32,493 bases of DNA from Christensenella sp. UBA5327. Its GTDB lineage: Bacteria > Bacillota > Clostridia > Christensenellales > Aristaeellaceae. Each line of letters begins with the position of its first letter. Within the stretch, counting starts at the first letter, position 1. Below the pieces are notes generated by a model. It was not told the origin of the DNA and ran no database searches. It saw nothing but the letters and a program-made list of their open reading frames with translations. Positions 15,126 through 23,500 of this stretch are shown here, one piece after another. Made by a program: the position numbers and the translations under genes. The DNA is taken from assembly GCA_002411105.1 (NCBI GenBank), contig DHQX01000029.1, forward strand, positions 1 to 32,493, written 5' to 3'.

Positions 15126-15722
15126 ATGCATATCCCTGAAAGCAGCATCCACAGCCTGGACCTTGTGTCCTTTGCGGAAAGCCTGGCTGAAACAGTCACT
15201 GGTTTTGACCACAACAAATGGCTCTATCTGCCGCCCCGCTACCTGGAGTACCGCTATGTGCTGGGCACAGCAGGCCACAAGCCGCTCATCTGCGTGGGCC
15301 TCAACCCCTCCACCGCCAGGCCCGGGGCCCTTGATAACACGCTCAAAAGCGTGGAGCGGGTGGCCAGGCACAATGGTTTTGACAGTTTCCTCATGATGAA
15401 CCTCTACGCCCAGAGGGCCACCCGGCCCCATGACATGGACAGCGACATCTGCGATTTTCTGCACCAGGAGAACCTGAAGGCCTTTGCCTGGCTGCTGCAA
15501 AAAACCACCACCGTCTGGGCCGCCTGGGGCGCTGTTATGGAAACCCGGGGTTTTCTGAAAGCCTGCATGGCGGACTTTGTGGCACAAGGCCAGAGGCAGG
15601 GCGCCCGGTGGGTGAGTGCCGGGAAAAAAACTAAAAAGGGCCATCCGCATCATCCTTTATATTTGAGAAAAGATAGTGTATTTGAGCCCTTTGATATGGT
15701 GGGGTATCTGGCAGGGATGTAA
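15126..15722 (+). CDS. DUF1643 domain protein
   Basis: This 198-residue cytoplasmic protein matches the DUF1643 pattern: YRYVLGTAGHKPLICVGLNP then STARPGALDNTLKSVERVAR, FLMMNLYAQRATRPHDM, and later VWAAWGAVMETRGFLKA and a C-terminal KKGHPHHPLYL. These are the shared blocks of the family (R-Y-x-L, LNPSTA, N-L-x-x-x-R-A-T, WG, G-H-P-x-H-P). The biochemical role of the family is not established as far as I know. AGGA stands 6 bases before the ATG, and the start lies two bases after the preceding stop, so the pair is co-transcribed. Confidence 0.85.
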   Translation: MHIPESSIHSLDLVSFAESLAETVTGFDHNKWLYLPPRYLEYRYVLGTAGHKPLICVGLNPSTARPGALDNTLKSVERVARHNGFDSFLMMNLYAQRATRPHDMDSDICDFLHQENLKAFAWLLQKTTTVWAAWGAVMETRGFLKACMADFVAQGQRQGARWVSAGKKTKKGHPHHPLYLRKDSVFEPFDMVGYLAGM

Positions 15723-15764
15723 ATCGGGCAAGCACCGAATCAATAAAAGCAGGGGGCCAAATCA

Positions 15765-16826
15765 ATGAAAAATCGGAGCCATCGGAAGATGCTGTCTGTT
15801 TTCCTTGCGCTTTGTTTTTTGGTCGCTAAGCCGGCAGCCTATGCCCAAGCGGAGCAGCAGAATCAAAGGCCTGTGACATGGGAAGCCTTTGATCAGGCCT
15901 TCTACAAGCAATTGACGGGAGAACAAGGCGTTTTTTCAGACATCGTCATGCTGCCGGAGCCCTTTTACAGCAATGGCCGCTGGGCACGCGGCCACATTTC
16001 GGATGGCATCTATATGCGATTTGTGACCACATCCCCAGGCCCGGATGGCCTGGTCATAGACGCCATGCTTTATGCCGACCCGCGGATGGATGAAAACATC
16101 CCCCATTTTCTGGTTTCACTCATCCCCGCCATGTACGATGCGCTAAGGCCCTTGGAGGGAATGTCCGGCGACCTGTTGATGACCATGCTGATGCTCAACC
16201 CCGATGGCATCTATCGGCCGCTGGACCATGAACAGCCCTTCCGGCAAAGTGGTGGATACGATCTTTTCATTGGTGCTGATGAGGGCGGGTTTCTGGTGGC
16301 GCATGCCAAACACACAGGCGAAGTGCCGCCCTCAACATCAGTGAATCCCCCGGCACAGGCGCTATGGGAAACCATGCGGGAGCCCATGGCGCTTGATGCC
16401 TTTATTGAGCGCGTTTCTCCGCATCTTGCCTTATATGACTACGCGCCGCTTGAAAACCCCGATATCTCCAAGGATCAGGAGGGGCGCCCGGTCTATACTT
16501 ATGCCTTAAATGACACGCTGTCCATGAGCGTCACCTTAAAGAGCGATGAAAAAGATGCTCCGGTAGCGCTCATCCACAGCAGGGATAAGGACAACAATGG
16601 CCCCTTCATGTATTCGGTGGGCCTGGTGTCTCTTTATGCGCTGTGCGATATGGATGTGAACACTTTTTTATCCATCAACGCCATTGGCGGATATCAAAGC
16701 ATATTTGAAGTGCTGTCTACCTTAATACCTTATGTGATTCACCAGGGCGTTGGCATCCAGTTTCACGCGGATGAAGCGGAATGGTTCTCTGAGGTGTACG
16801 GCGCAGCGGTGCCCGATCAGCTATAG
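15765..16826 (+). CDS. Secreted protein of unknown function with a possible internal duplication
   Basis: I do not recognise this protein. It has a signal peptide (KNRSHRK, then LSVFLALCFLVAKPAAYA, likely cut after AYA), so it is exported, and there is no lipobox. The mature 325 residues seem to hold two similar halves, about 37-190 and 205-353. Each starts with an amphipathic segment followed by strands and a long helix with alternating hydrophobics (PHFLVSLIPAMYDALRPL; NTFLSINAIGGYQSIFEVL). It follows the DUF1643 gene by 42 bases and may be read from the same promoter. Size and position resemble many small envelope proteins of Clostridia. No enzymatic motif was seen. Confidence 0.7.
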   Translation: MKNRSHRKMLSVFLALCFLVAKPAAYAQAEQQNQRPVTWEAFDQAFYKQLTGEQGVFSDIVMLPEPFYSNGRWARGHISDGIYMRFVTTSPGPDGLVIDAMLYADPRMDENIPHFLVSLIPAMYDALRPLEGMSGDLLMTMLMLNPDGIYRPLDHEQPFRQSGGYDLFIGADEGGFLVAHAKHTGEVPPSTSVNPPAQALWETMREPMALDAFIERVSPHLALYDYAPLENPDISKDQEGRPVYTYALNDTLSMSVTLKSDEKDAPVALIHSRDKDNNGPFMYSVGLVSLYALCDMDVNTFLSINAIGGYQSIFEVLSTLIPYVIHQGVGIQFHADEAEWFSEVYGAAVPDQL

Positions 16827-16906
16827 GCGCACAGGAAGGTGCTTTATAAAATAACGATAAGTTTAAGATAGTTGGCATGTGTTTTTGGGCAGAACAAATA
16901 AGCAGA

Positions 16907-16915
16907 TGCTATAAT
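16907..16915 (+). promoter_or_regulatory. Extended -10 promoter of the methyltransferase/acetyltransferase operon
   Basis: TGCTATAAT is a perfect -10 with the TGn extension, 26 bases before the methyltransferase start. A weak -35 (TGGGCA, 16886-16891) lies 18 bases upstream of the TATAAT. Confidence 0.65.
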
Positions 16916-16941
16916 CCTCTGAAAACAAGGGGGCGCAGGAA

Positions 16942-17757
16942 ATGGATTTCGTAAAACTTGCGGGTATTGAGGATTCCAAGGCCCGGGCGCTGGCGCTGTA
17001 TGAAGGCATCTTCACCGATGAGGAGGGCCGTCTTCGCCAAGGAAATGCGCTGAAACTGGAGGCGCTCACTACCCTGCATGTTTTGTTTCAGGAGCTGGCG
17101 CCAAAGAGCCGGGTGCTGGACCTGGGCTGCGGCACGGGGGTGTATGCGCTGCCCTTGGCTAATGCGGGGCATGAGGTGGTGGCGGTTGACCTGGTGCCCG
17201 CCCACATTGAGCAGCTAAAAGAGAAAGCAAAGCCTGGCCTTCGTTTGGAGGCTTTATATCAGGATGCCCAGGGGGCGCTTGATGGGATGGCGGACGCCAG
17301 CTTTGACCAGGTGCTGTGCCTGGGGCCCATGTATCACCTGAGGACGGAAGCGGAGCGGGTGAAGCTGCTTGCTGATTGCAGGCGGATATTGAAACCCGGC
17401 GGCAAGGTGTTCATCGCCTTTATCAACAATGACTGGGTCATCACCACCCAAACCCTACGTTATGAGAGTGGCAGCTACATGACTCAGGGGGACTATGACA
17501 AAGACAGCTTCCGGGTGGAGGACTTTCCCTTTGTGTTCCACACCCTGGCCCAGGCAGGGGATGAGGTGGAAAAGGCAGGGCTATCCGTGCTGCGCCGGGT
17601 GAACACCGATGGGCTAAGTGAACTGATGGAGGATAAATTCGCCGCCTTCACCCCGGAGGAATACGCCCAGTGGTTCCGCTATCACCTGTACCTGTGCGAA
17701 AAACCGGAGCACCTGGGCGCTTGCAACCACTGGCTGTTTGTGTGTGAGGGGGAATAG
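16942..17757 (+). CDS. Class I SAM-dependent methyltransferase
   Basis: This 271-residue cytoplasmic protein has a Rossmann-like methyltransferase core. Motif I, which binds S-adenosylmethionine, is VLDLGCGTG at residues 58-66. The acidic residue ending strand 2 is in VVAVDLVP near 80. Motif II and post-motif regions appear as FDQVLCLGPMYHL (about 117-129) and ILKPGGKVFIAF (about 149-160). The long helical insert near the C-terminus (EEYAQWFRYHLYLCEKPEHL) probably forms the substrate lid. It resembles small-molecule methyltransferases of the Methyltransf_25/11 type, but the substrate is unknown. The start of the acetyltransferase gene follows after two bases. Confidence 0.92.
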   Translation: MDFVKLAGIEDSKARALALYEGIFTDEEGRLRQGNALKLEALTTLHVLFQELAPKSRVLDLGCGTGVYALPLANAGHEVVAVDLVPAHIEQLKEKAKPGLRLEALYQDAQGALDGMADASFDQVLCLGPMYHLRTEAERVKLLADCRRILKPGGKVFIAFINNDWVITTQTLRYESGSYMTQGDYDKDSFRVEDFPFVFHTLAQAGDEVEKAGLSVLRRVNTDGLSELMEDKFAAFTPEEYAQWFRYHLYLCEKPEHLGACNHWLFVCEGE

Positions 17758-17759
17758 GT

Positions 17760-18320
17760 ATGCGGTTTGAAGAAAAAACGGTGAGCCTGAAGGATGGACG
17801 CAGTTGCCTGCTCCGCAGCCCGGGGCCTGAGGACGCAGCAGGGATGCTGGCGCATTTGCAGATAACAGCCGGGGAAACTGATTTTTTGACCCGATACCCG
17901 GAGGAGATTCTGATGACGGAAGCGGAGGAAGAGGCATTTCTGCAAAAGGTGCTGGATCACCCCCGTCAGGTGATGATGATCGGCGTGGTGAATGGGGCCA
18001 TTGCCGCTGGTGCTAGCGTGTTTGCGGTGAGTGAGCGGATGAAGCTGCGTCACCGGGCTGTTTTTGGCATAGCCATTGTCAAGGAATACTGGCACCTGGG
18101 CCTGGGCCAGTTGATGACGGCCGAGTGCATCCGCCTGGCGCGGGAGATGGGCTTTGAGCAGCTGGAGCTCCAGGTGCTCTCGGGCAACACCCGGGCCAGG
18201 CGGATGTATGATCAGGCAGGCTTTGAAGCCTGGGGCAGCGTTAAAAACGGCTTTAAACTGAGGGACGGCAGCTATCAGGATGACGTGCTGATGGGGCTGT
18301 TTTTGAAAAACGCTATATAA
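17760..18320 (+). CDS. GNAT-family N-acetyltransferase
   Basis: This 186-residue protein has the GNAT fold, which moves an acetyl group from acetyl-CoA to an amine. The acetyl-CoA pyrophosphate loop appears as HLGLGQ in IVKEYWHLGLGQLMTAECIR (about residues 103-122), preceded by the strand RAVFGIAIV. Motif B is LELQVLSGNTRARRMYDQAG then F, with the typical N-x-x-A-x-x-x-Y-x-x-x-G-F. It looks like an ordinary RimJ/PhnO-type enzyme. The acceptor is unknown. It forms an operon with the methyltransferase, separated by two bases. Confidence 0.92.
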   Translation: MRFEEKTVSLKDGRSCLLRSPGPEDAAGMLAHLQITAGETDFLTRYPEEILMTEAEEEAFLQKVLDHPRQVMMIGVVNGAIAAGASVFAVSERMKLRHRAVFGIAIVKEYWHLGLGQLMTAECIRLAREMGFEQLELQVLSGNTRARRMYDQAGFEAWGSVKNGFKLRDGSYQDDVLMGLFLKNAI

Positions 18321-18361
18321 TAATTAGCTGCATGATAATGTAGTTGACATCAGGTGAGGCC

Positions 18362-18613
18362 ATGCAAGAGAATGATGCGAAACCAAAAACCATCGCAGAA
18401 AAGCTAAGCACCCTGCTGCGCTTTCCCACGGTGGAGGTCAGCCTCGTCATCGGCAATGACCCAAGCCCGGTATCGGAGATGGAGGGCCCTGCCTTTAGCC
18501 GCGTCAGGCAGGCAGTTGAGCGCGTGTGGCCTGGTGCCCTTACCCTTCCTGCCCTCATGGAGGACGCCACCGATGCCTGTCATTACAGCGCTTTTATTGT
18601 GCCGGGCGCCTGA
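18362..18613 (+). pseudogene. Remnant of an M20 family peptidase with a large internal deletion
   Basis: The 83-codon reading frame joins two ends of an M20 metallopeptidase (carboxypeptidase S / PM20D1-like). The front (KTIAEKLSTLLRFPTVE) matches the usual N-terminus of M20 enzymes. It runs directly into a late block: NDPSPVSEMEGPAFSRVRQA, then VWPGALTLPALMEDATDACHY, which matches the P-x-x-x-x-G-A-T-D-x-R-H-Y region containing a metal ligand His. The segment between, normally over 300 residues with the H-x-D and E-E metal and catalytic motifs, is missing, as is the last stretch after HY. The product cannot be an active peptidase. GTGAGG close to the ATG at 18362 shows the old start. Confidence 0.7.
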
Positions 18614-18690
18614 TACCAAACGCAGTCAAAACGCTTTGGCTGGTTGGTGTGTTGACATATTCATTCGGCATGACAACGGATAACGCGGAC

Positions 18691-18722
18691 AAAAAAGAAG
18701 CCGGGAGAACGTTCCCGGCTTC
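18691..18722 (-). terminator. Rho-independent terminator of the flavoprotein gene
   Basis: A 10-bp stem (GAAGCCGGGA at 18697-18706 and its complement at 18713-18722) with a 6-base loop is followed on the minus strand by six Ts (18691-18696). It sits 20 bases after the flavoprotein stop. The interval 18614-18690 between the M20 remnant and this hairpin holds nothing else recognisable. Confidence 0.85.
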
Positions 18723-18742
18723 TGCCATGATCGATCAGGATA

Positions 18743-20410
18743 TTACTTGGCCAGAACCACTTTGGCAGCTTCCTGCCCAGCGATACGGCCGAACACCACA
18801 GCTGCGCTGTATGCGCCGCTGACCCAGGTGACCTCACCCGCCGCATACAGGCCCTCCACCACCTGATCCTCCAGGTTGAGCACGCGGGCCTTTTCATCAG
18901 CCACAACGCCGCCCTTGGTCATGTGGATGGCGGATTCGACGGGCACGCCATAGTAGGGGCCCTCCGCCGCGAAGGCGCGGGTAAAGGGCTTGGCCCGGAA
19001 GGGATCGGGCGCTTCGCCGGAAATGCCCTTGTTATATCCTTCAACGCTGGCTTTCAGGTTCTCAGCGTCCACGCCTAGCGCCTTGGCCAAATCATCCAGC
19101 GTCTCAGCCTTGGTGTGGTAGCCCAGCTCGTTATGCTTCTTCAGCCGGTAGAAGGATTCGTACAGCGGCTGGTCATACACATAGAAAACCTTGCCCTGCT
19201 CAAGGATCTTGTGGGCAAGTCCCAAGCCGGAGGAGCTTTCATCGGCAAAACGCTCGCCCTTTTCGTTCACCAGCAGGAAGCCGTCCCCTGCGCCGGTCAG
19301 ATCGCGGCGGGTTTTGATGATCAGCTTGAAGACGCTCAGCACGTCCATGTTCTGGGTTTTGAAGCCGTATTTTTCAAACAGCGGAACAAAATCACCGGTG
19401 GCGCCCATCTGGTTGGAGGTTTCCACAGTCTCAGCGCCCGGCGCATACTTAGCCAGGAGTTCCTTGTTGGCGGAGAAGCCGCCAGTGGCCAGGATAACAG
19501 CGCCGGCCAGGATGTCATAGCTCTCGTTCTTGTGCTGCACCTTGACGCCAATCACCTTGTCACCGTCAAAGACAAAGTCGTAGCCCTTGGTTTCAGTGCG
19601 CACATCAACGCCCAGCTCCTTCACGCGCCTCTCCAGGCCGTCCTGGATCTCCTCGCCCGCATAGGCCTCAGCCTCGGCCATGTGGTTGGTGCCGCCATAG
19701 CTGTAGTTGAGCTCCACGCCAAAACTGCGCAGCCAGGCATCCAACTCGTCTGCCCCATCTGCCCAGACCTGAAGGCGCTCAGGGGTGTTCCCGGCTTCTT
19801 TTTTGGCGTCCAGGAACATGTCTTTGGTGTATTCGGCGCCCACATCCTTCTGCGCCTGGGAGTTGATGAGGTCGAAGAAGTTCATGTCAAACTTGCCATT
19901 GCCGCTGAGGATGCCCAGTTTTTCAACCAGGATGACATTCTCCACACCGGCATCCTTGGCCTGGATGGCAGCCGCCAGCCCGGCAGGGCCACCGCCCACA
20001 ATGACGATATCCGCGTGGACCGCCTCAAGCGTCACCGGGTCCTTCTGGGGGCCCTTGGTGTTGAAGGCGATGTCCTCCACCTCTTTTCCCGCCTTGCGCA
20101 GGGCTTCCGCCACAGCGCTTTTTACCGCGTAGGAGGTGAAGGTGGCAGCCGATACGCTGTCCACAACAGGCGTCTGGGCCTGAAGGATGATCTCCCGGAT
20201 GGCGGGGAAGGCGCGGTTCATCACGGGGGAGCTTTCATGGTTCTCAAGCAAGCGGATGTCCTTGATCACATCCCCATCCAGCTCCACTTCCAGGGACAGC
20301 TCGCCCCCGTAGCCATGGCCCTTACCCTCATAAACGGTTTGCGCAGAAGCCATCAGGACCATCGGCAGGCACAAAGCAACAACAAGAAACAAGCTCACCA
20401 GTTTTTTCAC
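18743..20410 (-). CDS. Exported FMN/FAD-dependent reductase (fumarate reductase/urocanate reductase-like flavoprotein)
   Basis: This 555-residue flavoprotein has a signal peptide (MKKLVSLFLVVALCLPMVLM ending ASA). Next is a small FMN-binding domain whose DSVSAAT motif (residues 84-90) should carry FMN bound covalently through the Thr by an ApbE transferase. Last is a FAD-binding reductase domain (DIVIVGGGPAGLAAA near 134-148; LAGAVILATGGFSANKE; and near the end IHMTKGGVV and VVEGLYAAGEVTW). The layout is that of secreted flavin-linked reductases that use fumarate, urocanate or related compounds as electron acceptors. The loop after the FAD strand reads SGNGKFDMNFFD, where family members usually have SGGN and a Gly-rich A-x-G-G-x-N, so the substrate may be unusual. 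The start is a GTG with AAGGAGG upstream. No apbE lies in the window. Confidence 0.88.
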   Translation of the reverse strand: MKKLVSLFLVVALCLPMVLMASAQTVYEGKGHGYGGELSLEVELDGDVIKDIRLLENHESSPVMNRAFPAIREIILQAQTPVVDSVSAATFTSYAVKSAVAEALRKAGKEVEDIAFNTKGPQKDPVTLEAVHADIVIVGGGPAGLAAAIQAKDAGVENVILVEKLGILSGNGKFDMNFFDLINSQAQKDVGAEYTKDMFLDAKKEAGNTPERLQVWADGADELDAWLRSFGVELNYSYGGTNHMAEAEAYAGEEIQDGLERRVKELGVDVRTETKGYDFVFDGDKVIGVKVQHKNESYDILAGAVILATGGFSANKELLAKYAPGAETVETSNQMGATGDFVPLFEKYGFKTQNMDVLSVFKLIIKTRRDLTGAGDGFLLVNEKGERFADESSSGLGLAHKILEQGKVFYVYDQPLYESFYRLKKHNELGYHTKAETLDDLAKALGVDAENLKASVEGYNKGISGEAPDPFRAKPFTRAFAAEGPYYGVPVESAIHMTKGGVVADEKARVLNLEDQVVEGLYAAGEVTWVSGAYSAAVVFGRIAGQEAAKVVLAK

Positions 20411-20441
20411 AAAAAGCCCTCCTTATTTGGATGATGAAACC

Positions 20442-20470
20442 AGCCTAAAATGTCAGGGAAATAATGTCAA
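20442..20470 (-). promoter_or_regulatory. Promoter of the flavoprotein gene
   Basis: On the minus strand a perfect TTGACA (20465-20470) is 17 bases from a weak -10 TAGGCT (20442-20447). TGACATT occurs twice in direct orientation, 14 bases apart, across the -35 and spacer, and may be a regulator site. Confidence 0.5.
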
Positions 20471-20524
20471 CAAAGGGCATCGAATTGCCTGGAAATGGCG
20501 CTTAAAAATACAATCTTAAAATGT

Positions 20525-20555
20525 TGTGGGGGCGCTTCCCGGAAGCGCCCCCACA
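20525..20555 (-). terminator. Terminator of the SDR / oxoamine synthase operon
   Basis: A 15-bp GC-rich perfect stem (20525-20539 pairing with 20541-20555, one base between) starts 19 bases after the stop of the fusion gene. On the minus strand it is followed by ACATTTTAAG. The T-run is short but the stem is very stable. Confidence 0.75.
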
Positions 20556-20573
20556 TGGAGAGTAATCGATAGT

Positions 20574-23500
20574 TTAAGCTGGCAGCGCAATCCCCGCCTC
20601 TTGCGCGGCTTCCACCAGGGTGTCCAGGGCCTTTACGATCTGCTCGTCCTTGTGGTCGCTCACCACGCAGAAGCGCAGGCGGGCCTTGCCCTTGGGCACG
20701 GCGGGGAACACAGCAGGGGGCACAAAGACGCCCTTGTGGCGCAGGAGGTTGGAGAGCAGGAAGGCGTTTTCATCGCTGCCCACCAGGATCGGGATGATGG
20801 CGGTTTCCCCGGCCAGGCAGGTGTTAAGGCCGCGCTTGTGTGATTCCCTCACAAAGGTTTCGATGTTGTGGTGGAGCGACTGGATGATGGACTTGTCGCT
20901 TTGAAGCAGCCTGACCCCCGCCAGGGTGGCGGCGGCCAGCGGCGGGGAGATGCCCACGGAAAAAACAAAGCCGGGCAGGTTATAGCGCAGGTAGGAGATC
21001 AGGCTTCTGGAGCCTGCCAGGTAGCCCCCGCAGGTGCCCAGGCCCTTGGACAGGGTGCCCATTTTGATGTCCACATCGCCCTGCTTCAGGCCGAAATACT
21101 CGTCCACACCGCCGCCGGTTTCACCGATGACGCAAGCGGAATGGGCCTCATCCACCAGCAGGAAGCAGCCGTATTCCTTTTTCAACTTCACAAAGGCGGG
21201 GACGTTGGCGATGTCGCCGTCCATGGAGTAGGCGCCCTCGATGATGATGAGCACCTTTTCAAACTTGTTCCGCTGGTTCTTGAGGATGCTTTCAAGGGCG
21301 GCCGGGTCATCATGGGGGAAGGGTTTGACGGTGGCCTCGCTGAGCCTACAGCCCTGGTCGATGGAGTTGTGCGCCAGAGCGTCGTAGAGGATGAGGTCGT
21401 TTTTGCCGCAGAAGTTGCCCACAAAGGTGACGTTGGTGGCGTGGCCGGATACCAGAACCAGCGCATCCTCGGTGTGCTTCCAGGCGGCGATTTCCCGCTC
21501 CAGCTCCTGGTAGAGGGTCTTTTCCCCGGCCAGAAGCCGGGATCCTGAGGCAGAGGTGCCGTATTTCTCAATGGCGGCCTTGGCGGCCTCCTGGATCTCG
21601 GGGCGGCCAGACATGCCCACATAGTTGTAGGAGCCGAAGTTGAGCGTGGGCACGCCATCCATGAGGGAAATATCCTTAAGGGCGCTGTCATGGCGGATGA
21701 AATAGGGGTTTTCCTGGCCCGCGCCCATGAGGGCCTGCTCTCTGATGGCAAAGGCCTGGAACTCCGGGCTGTCCTCAAACCGGGTGATGGGGGTGACCGG
21801 GCCCTGGGGCCCCTCCTGGGCCTTGCCGGGCTCGCCCTTCAGGTGGGCGGTGACGATGTCGGTGAGGGCGGTGACGCTGGTGCACTGGTTGTATTCCTCA
21901 ACCGGGATGAGAACCGAGAACAGCTCTTCAATTTTGAGCGAGACGGAGAGCACCTGCAGGCTGTCGCCGCCCAGGTCGTTGATGAAGTGGGCGTCATCGG
22001 TGATCTGCTCGGCGGGCAGGTCCAGCGCCTGGGAAAACACGCGGCGCACCTTGGCCTTGATCTCCTCCCGGCCCAGGTCCTGGGGCACCGCTTCCTCGTT
22101 GACGATGGGCTGGGTCTCGCCCAGGGGCTGGGTGCCGGACTTCAAGTCCAGGTCCCGGTAGGGGATGCGGCGGTTCTCAATGGCGTCCTTGAGCGCCAGG
22201 CGCTTCACTTTGATGCCGCTGGCGGTCTGGAAGCGCTCCGGCGTGGCCAGCACCCGGGTGATCTTCTTCATCACCGGGAGCCTGCCATTGATCTGGGCGA
22301 TCTGGCGCATGAGCTGGGTGAGGAAGGCATCATCCCGGTAGCGGTCAGACACGTTCAAAACCAGGGTGATGTCCTCATACTCGGGGCTGATGCGGCGGCG
22401 GCGCTTTAAGCGATTGACCCGGCTGGCGCCGGTGTTTCTCACCCCCAGCACACTGTACTGCTCCACGCCCTCCAGGTTTCCGAAGTGGTCTTCAATCTCG
22501 TCCGGGTAGATGTTTTCACCGGATTCGTTGATGATCACATCCTTGCTGCGGCCCTCCACATACATGCGCATGCCCTTTTCCAGGCGCACGATGTCCCCGG
22601 TGCGATACCAGCCGTACTGGTCGGTGTCAGGGCCCTGAAGGACGCCGGCCTTGAGCCGGCCGGTGTGCACGCTGCGCCCGCGGATGAGCATCTCCCCGGT
22701 GTTGGCGCGCTTGCCGTCAGACTCCACCTTGTACTCGACGCTGGAGAAGGGGCGGCCCACGGAGCCCGAGGTGCGGGTGTGCAGGTTCATGCCGGTTTCA
22801 ACGCTGGTGATGGCGGTCTCGGTCATGCCAAAACCGGAGACGGTGTAGTAGCCCAGGGCGGCGATGTTGCGCATGTGCTCCCGGGGGGTGTGGCTGCCGC
22901 CCAGGATGACGCAGTTGACATCCGGGCCCAAGAGTTGGGAGACCACGGACTTAAACAGCACCTTCCGGGCAAAGTCCATGCCAAAGCGGGGCACGATGTT
23001 CTGAAGCCCCAGGCTGATGCCTTTCATGGCCTTAAAGGCGATGCGCTTAACCGCCTTCTCCTTGGCCACTTTTTTGTTCAGGCCCACCGACAGCGAGTTG
23101 GCAAGCAGCGGCACCGCGCACAGGAAGTTGACCTTGAAGCGCCGCATGGCCCCCAGGATGGTCTCCGGCGCGCGGTCCTTGATGTAGACGGTTTCATAGC
23201 CCACAAAGTTGCACCACATCACGCAGACCATAAAGCCAAAGATGTGGTGGAAGGGCAGGAAGGCCAGGTTGCGCTGCATCTGGGCGTTGACGATGCGGGG
23301 GTTGGCCTTGTGGAGGAGGTCGGAGTTGAGCACCTGCTCACACAGCGCCACCTGATCATACACATAGATGCGGCTGGTTTGCGTGGTGCCTGAGGTGCAC
23401 AGCGCCACCATGCTGCCCCAGGGGGTGCCGGCGGGCGCCTCGGCCTGGGGGGCGCGGTAGAGCGCCTCAGCGGTCACCTGGAGGGTGCCATCGGGCAGGG

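Noticed and set aside
17760..18320. GNAT protein as a bacterial ceramide synthase partner for the oxoamine synthase operon
   Set aside because: Bacterial ceramide synthases do belong to the GNAT fold, but this protein is short, looks like a standard RimJ/PhnO enzyme, is on the other strand and is paired with a methyltransferase more than 2 kb away.
19115..20434. Long open frame (439 codons) on the plus strand opposite the flavoprotein gene
   Set aside because: It is antisense to a clearly recognised gene, has no ribosome site or family motifs, and has the His/Gly/Val-rich composition typical of GC-rich shadow frames. The same holds for frames at 22485-23393 and 29180-30124.
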